NCBI GenBank assembly: GCA_964528735.1
Contig: CAZGUV010000023.1
Coordinates: forward strand, 1 to 13,367
DNA length: 13,367 bases
Origin: CAYNND01 sp964528735
GTDB taxonomy: Bacteria; Patescibacteriota; Minisyncoccia; Phycocordibacterales; UBA2100
Reading direction: 5' to 3'
Part shown: in pieces, positions 6,850 to 13,367 of the stretch
Numbering within the stretch: position 1 is the stretch's first letter
Layout of the letters: each line of letters opens with the position of its first letter
Notes under the pieces: model-generated
The model's database searches: none
What the model was told of the DNA's origin: nothing
The model's input: the letters and a program-made list of their open reading frames with translations, nothing else
Position numbers and translations under genes: made by a program

Positions 6850-6876
6850 GGTTACTATCCGGAAAAGTGACGTATT

Positions 6877-8346
6877 TTAGAGCAACCTGAACACTTTACG
6901 CCCTAAAATAAAGACCGCGAGCGCTATCACAAAGAGCATATCAATCAGCAAAAGCACACTGACGAAATCAACCGGATAGTCAGGCGCACCTGTTGAAGCG
7001 AGTGTTGGTGTGTCGACACTTTGGGGTGTGAAGCCGGCAATACCGTCGAGTACTGATGCTGCCAAACCCCAGTTAAGTGGCACACGCACATCAGGTGGAA
7101 CAAATGAAAGCGATATGATTTTTTTACCTTCTTCAACTGGATGGAGGTATGCGCGCTCGTCGGTAATCACGCACGCCCCTGATTCATCGATAAACAAATC
7201 TGAAGGTATCATCGGCTGTTCGCCTGGTATGTTTGGGCAATAATCAAGATACGCGGGCACACACCACCCGACAGTATCAGTGACGAAACCGAGCGGTATA
7301 CTCGCTTGAAATCCTTCGAGGTTTGGACAGTAGTCAGCAAATCGTTCGGTGTATGGCTTGAGAAAATCTGGGACACTCTGTGTGTTTGGATTAAAAATTG
7401 TTGGCAATCCAGATATTGAACCTGTACTCGACACGCCGGTCCCCGGTATATCAACGATTCCATCATTATCTACATCGACTTGAAACGGTTCGGGTGCGCC
7501 GCATGTACCATCGGTGCGCACCACCATAGCGAGCGGTATTTGTTGTTGCAGTCCAGCAATGTTGCTACAAAAATCTATCGGCAAAACGCACATCCCCGCA
7601 TCATCACGCACGTATCCCTGTGGTACACCTGCTTGAAATCCTGGCAAGTTGTCACATGCATCTTTCGGAATTTCAATACACACACCTCCATCAAATGTGT
7701 ACCCAGCAGGAATAGTCACTTGTGTTCCAAAGATATTCGCACACAAGTCAGCTCCGCCTGACGGCGAACCGTTTGTAGATGGTGTCGGCGTTGGAGTTGG
7801 CGCTGGTGGAGTTGTACTTCGCGCACTTGTCGGACGCCAATCAGTCTTAATGCACGTAGAAGCACTCGCACAATCAAACTTCATCCACCCACCATGTGGT
7901 CCTCCAGTCCATGCCCACCCAACAAACTCTCCATTTGCATTGATAGAGACACCAATTGATAGGCCGAGTGCCGATGTCCCACTATTTGCTGGACGAAAAT
8001 TAATCCAGCCCGCACCTTGTGCCCACGCTTTGCCGCTGATTTCACCATTCGCTGGATTTATGGTTACACCCTCTGGTCCTGTGGGGTCAAACGTAATCCA
8101 CCCAATCTCACTTCCCCATGCGATACCATCTATTCCTGCAGTGTCCTCAATCGTAACTGCAGTCGTGCCTGTCGGTCGAAAATTGATGATGCCTGGTGCG
8201 GGTGTTGTGCACGTTGTGTCTTTGCACACGCGAGTGAGATGTGAACCCGCAGTAATAGTTCCATTACTTTCTGATGCATACGCATACACACCAAGCACTA
8301 GGTATACCAAGAGAGCCCAGAAACTAATATGTCTCATGTGACGCAT
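6877..8346 (-). CDS. Surface protein with Trp (GWIxF) and Cys repeats, C-terminal membrane anchor
   Basis: A 489-aa exported protein of a type I associate with Parcubacteria; function unknown. A signal peptide (~1-24, ending AYA) is followed by three 'A-W-x(n)-G-W-x-x-F' repeats (W78/W83, W109/W114, W146/W154), a Pro/Thr linker (~179-190, PTPTPTP), then five Cys repeats of the form D-x-C-x-N-x-x-G-x-Q-x-x-I-P...D..G-x-C. Their paired Cys are 202/223, 231/253, 260/282, 340/362 and 370/393 (±1). Between the third and fourth lies DVDNDGIVD (291-299), a DxDxDGxxD calcium-binding loop. The C-terminus has LASTG (449-453), a hydrophobic helix (~461-481) and a short basic tail (GRKVFR), which resembles a sortase sorting signal of the LAxTG type, or a plain anchor. 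The gene starts 19 nt after the stop of the giant repeat protein, so co-transcription is likely. AGGAG overlaps that stop but is 15 nt from the ATG; TAGAAT six bases upstream fits better. Confidence 0.88.
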   Translation of the reverse strand: MRHMRHISFWALLVYLVLGVYAYASESNGTITAGSHLTRVCKDTTCTTPAPGIINFRPTGTTAVTIEDTAGIDGIAWGSEIGWITFDPTGPEGVTINPANGEISGKAWAQGAGWINFRPANSGTSALGLSIGVSINANGEFVGWAWTGGPHGGWMKFDCASASTCIKTDWRPTSARSTTPPAPTPTPTPSTNGSPSGGADLCANIFGTQVTIPAGYTFDGGVCIEIPKDACDNLPGFQAGVPQGYVRDDAGMCVLPIDFCSNIAGLQQQIPLAMVVRTDGTCGAPEPFQVDVDNDGIVDIPGTGVSSTGSISGLPTIFNPNTQSVPDFLKPYTERFADYCPNLEGFQASIPLGFVTDTVGWCVPAYLDYCPNIPGEQPMIPSDLFIDESGACVITDERAYLHPVEEGKKIISLSFVPPDVRVPLNWGLAASVLDGIAGFTPQSVDTPTLASTGAPDYPVDFVSVLLLIDMLFVIALAVFILGRKVFRLL

Positions 8347-8352
8347 GTATGT

Positions 8353-8358
8353 ATTCTA
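8353..8358 (-). promoter_or_regulatory. -10-like element of the Trp/Cys-repeat gene
   Basis: TAGAAT on the minus strand ends six bases before the ATG at 8346 (spacer ACATAC). There is no -35 match at the expected distance. The element supports the first of two nearby Met codons (8346, not 8337) and would allow transcription separate from the upstream giant gene. Confidence 0.4.
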
Positions 8359-8364
8359 TCGCTC

Positions 8365-11300
8365 CTACTGCCCTTCTGCTACTACTGTAACCGTTCGTGT
8401 TGCCGTACCTACATTTCCTGCTGCATCAATTGCTGAATAAACAACTGAGTGAACACCTGCGACTGATGTATCAATGGTTACTGTACCTGTCTGTGGCGTC
8501 CCTCCGTTAAGTGCTGCCGTAATCTCTCCGACAACACCAACATTGTCTGTTGCTGTTGCACCAAGATCTACCCATGAGGTACCAAGTACGATTACCTGCT
8601 CAGCGTTACCACTGATTGAAACAGTTGGCGCAGTAGTATCAGCTGACTCACCAGTTCCATTTCCCGTCTCAGAACTACCACCTCCTTGCGTGTTTTCACC
8701 CTCACCACTTTCTGGAGCATTGCCAGAGCCAGCACCACTTGCCGGCTGTGATGCGCCATTGAGGAGGTTTTGGAGTTGCGTCTTTGTCACACAAACATTG
8801 TCTGTCTCTGTTCCGACGCAGAGCTCCTCAGTCACTACTTTCTTCGCCCTAAAGATGTCTGCAACCATTTCTTGCGCCTTGAGCACACCTCCCACTATCA
8901 ACTCCTTTGTCTTCAACATGAAGAACTTCATATCGACAACCGCCTGCCCAAGCCCTTCATCGTCAATATCATTTTTCTTCACCGTCTGCTCCTCTCCATC
9001 AACTATGAGTTGAATTGATTCTTCTGGTACCGCTTCGGTTGCATTTACATCAAGTGCTGATGATGCGTATTCCCCTGGCGGGTCATCAGACCACATTCGA
9101 ACATAATCGATATCTATACTGCGGGCAGTCGTACCAGTGACCGCATGACCGACACCCCAGGTGAGACGCGTTGCAGCCGCCGGGATTGCTGCGGTGTTGT
9201 GGGTCGCGACAACGGTACCATCAATGAGGAATGTCACGACACCGTTTGCACCGGAGTTTTGCACTTCGATGCGCAGGATGCGCATGGTGTTTGTGGTACA
9301 TGCAGTACCGCCCGCACAGGCCGTTGCAAGTGTGGTGATGTTTTCTGCACCTGATGCACTACGTGTTACCGCTTCCCAGTTAGTTGCCGCTGCCTGCTTT
9401 CGGAAGAAGATTTCGTTTGCAGAGTTGTTTGTATCCGCTGCAATAGTTGCGTTTACTGCAATCTGGTGAAGGCCGGCGATGATACGGTGGTCAGTGTTTG
9501 CATCACCCTGTACACGCACTGAGAAGACTGGGTTTAGAGTACGTTCAGTCACCTGTACACCCGCTGCACTTATCCAGTTTGTAACGTTTGCTGCTGCTGT
9601 AGCAATCGCCATACGTACAATACCTGAGTTACCAGCAACAGACGTACCAGTGAGTGTACCCGCAGAGACTTCATCGAACCATATGTTTCCATATTGACCG
9701 TCAGCACTGAGCGCAGTTCGGCCATGAATGAAGTCTTCCCAGACCATATCCCAACTACTGTTGATGCGACCGAACACATAGAGCTGGTCGCGCGCGAGTG
9801 AGTCAGGTTTTGAAGATGAGATGCCACCATTACCGATAGTGACTCGCACCTGGTCGAGCACATCTCCATCGACTGCTCCTACACGGAAGAGGTTGTCGTT
9901 TGATGCATCTGGTCCTGTGACTTGGAGTCCGTATCCTGTCGTGAGAGCGTTTGCGTTTATCTTGAGTGCTGTGCCCGTTGTCACTGAATCGGCGTTTATT
10001 TCGGTGACATTTCCTGTCGTTGCATTTGATGTCACACGAAGCGCAGAAGCGCCAGTCTGTGTAAGGGTACCTGCTGTCTGGGTGAGTGTATCATCAATGT
10101 CGAGCACAGCACCCGTTGCTGTCAGTGTTGCTGCGCCATTGTTGAGAGCGAGTGTACGTGCAAGGTTCATAACATGACCTGTTTCTGAGCCAGTACTTCC
10201 CGTATATGTCTTATTGTATGAAAGGATTCCAACATTTCCTGTGAAGAGTGAGCTCGCTGCTGTCGACCCAGTCACATTAAGCGCAGTGCCAGAAGTAAGC
10301 GCTGATCCAGAAATATCAGCGATTGTTCCTGTTGTCGCTGAGTCTGCATTAAGCGTGATAAGACCTGTCCCCGTGTAAGCACCCGTTGTAGTGATATTGA
10401 GACCGTTTCCAGCGGTTGCTGCATCCATATCAAGATTTATGAGATCACCGCCTGTTGCCATTGAAGCACCGCCAACAATAGTGAGCGCGCTACCTGAGGT
10501 AAGTCCTGTCGCTGAGATGTATGCAACATTACCTGTAGTTGCAGAGTTAGCTGTAACATTCAATATACCGTCAGTCGTACTCGTACCGGTGTATGCACCC
10601 GTAGAGGTAATACGAACACCCGAACCGACGGTGTTTGCACCAGTCGTTACATCGATAACATCTCCTGCGCTCGTCATGTTTGCACCACCTCCCACAAGAG
10701 ACAAAGTGCTGCCCGAAGTAAGTGAGGTACTCGATATGTTGACGACATTACCTGTTGTAGCTCCGTTTGCGATTATTTCAGCGAGCTCTCCTCCAGAAGT
10801 AATGGTGCCCGATGAAGTGAGACTCAAGCCATTTCCTGTTGAAAGTGAGTTTGCCGTTACCGTGAGTGCTGTGCCTGTTGTTGCTGTTGAAATAATATCT
10901 GCGCCGTTTGTACCGGTGTTGATGTTTACAGCCGTTGCCCCAGTTGTGTTACCTATAGTAACGGTCTTCGCCGTTGCGTCAGTTCCGATATCAATTGCTC
11001 CTGTCCCCGTCTGGATTGCAACTGTCGTGTTTCCAGCGGTACTTCCAAGTGTGATACCACCTGTCGCTGTCGTATCGAAGATAGTGTTGCCTCGTGCAAG
11101 AATATTGAACGGCTTTGCGGTTGATGACGCGATTGTGCCGACTGACATAATGTAGCCCGTACCAGATGAAGCCGCATTTTCGGTAAAGTTCATTCCGTTT
11201 GTTGTCGATGAGAGCTGCCAGTTCCATGTCTGCGCGTTGTTTCCGTTATTGATACTGTTTGTTCCGACTGCTGCAGTAATAGATGACAAGATTGGTGAGC

Positions 11301-13367
11301 CACCTCCTGCGGAATCTGCTGCACAACCCCATGTATCTGATGTTTCGTTCCATTTCAAGATTTGTCCATCTGAACACCCTTGGAGCATCGCGAGTCCTCC
11401 TGAGAGTAGCTCGAGACCTGAACCAGACGATGTTGTCGCTGAGAGTGCATCAGTTGCTGCTGGGAGAAGAATACCGAGCGACGCTCCTTCTGTTCCGGTG
11501 AGTGTAAGACCGCCACTTGCAGTTGCACTTGAGACGTAGTTACCTGAGGTGTCAGTTGTGAGCACTATGGTATCGTTTACTACGTCTGAACCAAGGATAC
11601 TGTTTGAAAGATTGAGCTTGCTGTATGCAATAGCCGCAGCTGAGTTGATGTCAGCATTCACGATGGTGTCGTCGGTGATTTCTGCTGATTCAATTGCAGT
11701 ACCCAAAAGCGAGACTGTTCCTGAAGCATCTGGAAATGTATAGGTGCGAGCGGCGGTCAAATCAACTGAAGTGAGTGTTCCTGCAAATCGGTTTGAGCCA
11801 CCAGCGAATGGAGTAATGAGTATCTGGTCTTGTGTTCCTGTTGAAGTTTGGAATGTTGCTGATGTTGCAGTTACGGTGAGTCCACCACTTGCAGCGAGCG
11901 CTGCGTTAAATGTTTTCGCTCCTGCAAAAGTCTGTGTTCCTGTACTCATCAAACCAGGGTTTGATGCATCCGCAAGACTCAAGGTGAGGACGTTTGTGGC
12001 GATTGAACCACCGTTTGCACTCGTGCCTGTTGGCGCTGCAAGTGAGGTGACTATTGATGAGCCTGATGCAAGTTTTGAAAGTGCAATAGCCGCAGCTGAG
12101 TTGATGTCGGCATTCACAATTGAGTCATCGGTGATTTCAGCTGAATCAATGGCGGTGCCGAGTGTTGCGGCGATGGTGACGCCACCACTGCCATCACCCG
12201 TGGTGGTGATGCCGGTACCTGCAAGAATTGAGACGGTGCCACCTGATGCAATTGATGAGTTGGTGCCTGACGTACCTGCAAGGGTGAAGAGTGTGCCGCC
12301 GGTCAACATGACGGTGCCCGTTGCATCAGGGAATGTCCAGGTTCTGTTTGCGGTTAAGTCAGCTGAGGTGACGGTACCTGCAAATGCGTTTGCGCCACCC
12401 GTTGCTGGTGCAACAGCAATCGTGTCTGAGTTTGCAGTTGAAGAAACGAAGCGTGCGGTTCCGGTGGTGCCGAGTGTGGTGGTGAAGTTTGATGCAGTGC
12501 CAGTCGTGATACCAACCGTTGAGCCTGACGTGAGGCCGATTGCACCTGCTGCTGAGTTTCCAATCGTGACCGCTCCGGTTGAGGTACCCGTGTTGATGTT
12601 CGTTGCAAAGTTTGATGAGGCATTAATTGATGCAGCACCACCGGTGATGGTGAGGCCTGCTGAGCCCGAGAGGAGTGATGAGAAGGTCTTTGCACCAGCA
12701 ATGGTTTGTGTGGTGGTTGAGACGAGTCCCGGGTTCGTACCATCAGCAAGCGAGAGCGTGAGGACGTTTGAGGTGATACTTCCACCGTTTGCACTCGTGC
12801 CGGTTGGGGTACCGAGACTGGTCACAATCGAAGAACCAGAGGCAAGCTTTGAAAGTGCGATGTTTGCTGATGCATTGATGTCAGCGTTGACGATTTCACC
12901 ATCGGTGATTTCTGCTGATTCAATACTGTTGCCCAAGAGCGTGAAGGTTCCTGATGCATCAGGCAAGGTGTACGTACGAGCAGCGGTGAGGTCAACACTG
13001 GTGAGTGTTCCGGCGAAGCGGTTCGATCCCCCACCAAATGCAGAAAGGATGAGTTGGTCTTCGGTTGCAGTTCCTGTTTGAATCGTTGCTGAACCGGTTG
13101 AGGTAAGTCCCGCACCAGCAGTGAGGAGTGATGAGAAGGTCTTCGCTCCAGCAAAGGTTTGTGTACCGGTGGTGACGAGTCCTCGAGCTGACGCACCCGC
13201 GTCTGGAATATTGAGTGTGAGTGACCCACCCAACGATGCGGGAGAACCTGAGACGTTCACATCAGTACCAGAGGTACCGGTGGTGAGGCCGATGGTTGAG
13301 TTCGCAAGATCTGCGTTTGCAACGGTGCCATTCACGATGTCACTTCCCTGAATGCTGTTTGCGAGGT
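8365..13367 (-). CDS. Giant fibre-like beta-strand-repeat surface protein, 5' end missing
   Basis: The frame is open to the right edge: the codons before the GTG at 13335 continue as LANSIQGSDI, matching the internal repeats, so the true start is outside. At least 1,666 aa are visible; numbering here is from 13335. Residues ~1-580 hold long Thr/Ser/Gly/Ala-rich repeats with QTFAGAKTF and LTAARTYTFPDASGT motifs like those of phage tail fibres. A Cys pair motif (C654 SDGQILKWNETSDTWG C671) follows. About 820-1140 holds a second repeat family (TTGNV...LTSGSAL). About 1195-1417 looks like a lectin/glucanase-type beta-sandwich, ending SIDIDYVRMW. About 1440-1525 is a helical segment ending in the CVG...VCVTKTQL module. 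A Gly/Ser linker follows, and ~1568-1652 is a DUF5011/HYR-like Ig domain. A long extracellular adhesin or fibre is the best inference. No C-terminal membrane helix or LPxTG-type signal is present. The stop is TAG. Confidence 0.9.
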   Translation of the reverse strand, partial: LANSIQGSDIVNGTVANADLANSTIGLTTGTSGTDVNVSGSPASLGGSLTLNIPDAGASARGLVTTGTQTFAGAKTFSSLLTAGAGLTSTGSATIQTGTATEDQLILSAFGGGSNRFAGTLTSVDLTAARTYTLPDASGTFTLLGNSIESAEITDGEIVNADINASANIALSKLASGSSIVTSLGTPTGTSANGGSITSNVLTLSLADGTNPGLVSTTTQTIAGAKTFSSLLSGSAGLTITGGAASINASSNFATNINTGTSTGAVTIGNSAAGAIGLTSGSTVGITTGTASNFTTTLGTTGTARFVSSTANSDTIAVAPATGGANAFAGTVTSADLTANRTWTFPDATGTVMLTGGTLFTLAGTSGTNSSIASGGTVSILAGTGITTTGDGSGGVTIAATLGTAIDSAEITDDSIVNADINSAAAIALSKLASGSSIVTSLAAPTGTSANGGSIATNVLTLSLADASNPGLMSTGTQTFAGAKTFNAALAASGGLTVTATSATFQTSTGTQDQILITPFAGGSNRFAGTLTSVDLTAARTYTFPDASGTVSLLGTAIESAEITDDTIVNADINSAAAIAYSKLNLSNSILGSDVVNDTIVLTTDTSGNYVSSATASGGLTLTGTEGASLGILLPAATDALSATTSSGSGLELLSGGLAMLQGCSDGQILKWNETSDTWGCAADSAGGGSPILSSITAAVGTNSINNGNNAQTWNWQLSSTTNGMNFTENAASSGTGYIMSVGTIASSTAKPFNILARGNTIFDTTATGGITLGSTAGNTTVAIQTGTGAIDIGTDATAKTVTIGNTTGATAVNINTGTNGADIISTATTGTALTVTANSLSTGNGLSLTSSGTITSGGELAEIIANGATTGNVVNISSTSLTSGSTLSLVGGGANMTSAGDVIDVTTGANTVGSGVRITSTGAYTGTSTTDGILNVTANSATTGNVAYISATGLTSGSALTIVGGASMATGGDLINLDMDAATAGNGLNITTTGAYTGTGLITLNADSATTGTIADISGSALTSGTALNVTGSTAASSLFTGNVGILSYNKTYTGSTGSETGHVMNLARTLALNNGAATLTATGAVLDIDDTLTQTAGTLTQTGASALRVTSNATTGNVTEINADSVTTGTALKINANALTTGYGLQVTGPDASNDNLFRVGAVDGDVLDQVRVTIGNGGISSSKPDSLARDQLYVFGRINSSWDMVWEDFIHGRTALSADGQYGNIWFDEVSAGTLTGTSVAGNSGIVRMAIATAAANVTNWISAAGVQVTERTLNPVFSVRVQGDANTDHRIIAGLHQIAVNATIAADTNNSANEIFFRKQAAATNWEAVTRSASGAENITTLATACAGGTACTTNTMRILRIEVQNSGANGVVTFLIDGTVVATHNTAAIPAAATRLTWGVGHAVTGTTARSIDIDYVRMWSDDPPGEYASSALDVNATEAVPEESIQLIVDGEEQTVKKNDIDDEGLGQAVVDMKFFMLKTKELIVGGVLKAQEMVADIFRAKKVVTEELCVGTETDNVCVTKTQLQNLLNGASQPASGAGSGNAPESGEGENTQGGGSSETGNGTGESADTTAPTVSISGNAEQVIVLGTSWVDLGATATDNVGVVGEITAALNGGTPQTGTVTIDTSVAGVHSVVYSAIDAAGNVGTATRTVTVVAEGQ
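10264..10839 (-). repeat. Protein-level tandem repeats, second family
   Basis: Residues 833-1024 of the giant protein comprise three units of about 70, 72 and 51 aa. Each has an 'N-G-L-x-I/L-T-x-T/S-G-x-x-T' opening and a 'ATTGNV..IS...LTSGSAL.(I/L)VGG' middle. The third unit lacks the Gly-rich tail. A fourth, more diverged copy lies at residues ~1070-1140. The units differ clearly at DNA level, so these are old duplications. Confidence 0.7.
11599..13367 (-). repeat. Protein-level long repeats, first family
   Basis: Three copies of a module of about 120 aa: residues 104-222 (13026-12670), 315-480 (12393-11896) and the start of a third at 514-579 (11796-11599). A partial copy runs off the right edge. 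The shared order is FAGTLTSVDLTAARTYTFPDASGT, then AIESAEITDDTIVNADINSAA-type, then ALSKLASGSSIVTSL, TGTSANGGSI, and QTFAGAKTF. Protein identity is high and the DNA is visibly more diverged, mostly at third positions, so selection rather than recent copying keeps them alike. The middle copy carries an insertion of ~47 aa (12163-12309). Confidence 0.8.

Noticed and set aside
7649..8341. A 230-codon plus-strand frame opposite the Trp/Cys-repeat gene
   Set aside because: The minus strand has a signal peptide, regular repeats and an anchor, whereas this frame has no recognisable feature.
8360..8366. AGGAG upstream of the Trp/Cys-repeat gene as a Shine-Dalgarno site
   Set aside because: It is 15 nt from the ATG and overlaps the upstream stop codon; the spacing is too long for a normal site and no other gene here has one.
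11744..13081. A 445-codon plus-strand frame antisense to the giant repeat gene (also 10391-11155 and 8474-9013)
   Set aside because: The Val/Pro/Ser/Ala-rich translation mirrors the repetitive Thr/Ala/Gly/Ser codons of the sense strand, where stop complements are rare. It shows the same repeats in register and has no independent domain.
1599..13367. Recoding of UGA as glycine, as in Gracilibacteria/Absconditabacteria
   Set aside because: All genes are intact with the standard code, with no in-frame UGA at conserved glycines.
10264..13367. CRISPR array or recent tandem DNA duplication
   Set aside because: The repeats are long, in frame and diverged at synonymous positions, with no short identical repeats separated by unique spacers.

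Overview
The window looks like chromosomal DNA from a Candidate Phyla Radiation (Patescibacteria) bacterium, most likely a member of Parcubacteria. The case rests on surface-protein signatures that I associate with that group: Ala-Trp...Gly-Trp-Ile-x-Phe repeats, Cys-Pro-Asn-x-x-Gly-x-Gln-x-x-Ile-Pro repeats, the Cys-Val-x(n)-Val-Cys-Val-Thr-Lys-Thr-Gln module, and a very long beta-strand-repeat protein. A 23S rRNA gene with no 16S gene beside it fits too. The standard genetic code is sufficient, since UGA is never needed as a sense codon. This placement is inference from protein style and could be tested with the 23S sequence.

Layout. Positions 1-1151 hold the 5' part of a 23S rRNA gene on the minus strand, cut by the window edge inside the GTPase-associated centre. 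Positions 1152-1598 have no conventional gene but are rich in signals, all on the minus strand: a strong sigma70-type promoter, a compact structured RNA of about 87 nt with a possible 10-codon leader peptide and a rho-independent terminator, then a second promoter overlapped by a 28-bp palindrome, then hairpins at the pre-23S 5' end. Next come an M24 metallopeptidase of unusual architecture (1599-3224, minus), a secreted Lys/Asp-rich protein with three Ig-like domains (3286-4875, minus), a bacterial PH-domain membrane protein (4990-5655, the only plus-strand gene), a CHASE-domain membrane sensor with no output domain (5656-6813, minus), a membrane-anchored Trp/Cys-repeat surface protein (6877-8346, minus), and the C-terminal 1,667 or so residues of a giant fibre-like repeat protein (8365 to the right edge, minus, 5' end missing).

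How the parts may work together. Four of the six proteins are exported or membrane-embedded on the outside: giant fibre, Trp/Cys-repeat protein, CHASE sensor, and Ig-like protein. The first two sit 19 nt apart and probably form one transcription unit, suggesting a cell-surface or attachment locus. The CHASE protein would sense an extracellular ligand beside it, and its partner is not visible. The M24 peptidase has no signal peptide and should act on Pro-containing peptides in the cytosol.

Expression signals. None of the five visible start codons has a well-placed Shine-Dalgarno sequence. Each has a TANNNT or TATAAT-like hexamer ending 5-7 nt upstream of the ATG, and two of them also have a TTGAG(A/T) box 17 nt further up. 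This suggests leaderless mRNAs and supports the chosen starts. The most unusual piece is the 1404-1524 promoter/leader-ORF/antiterminator/terminator arrangement upstream of the unlinked 23S gene.
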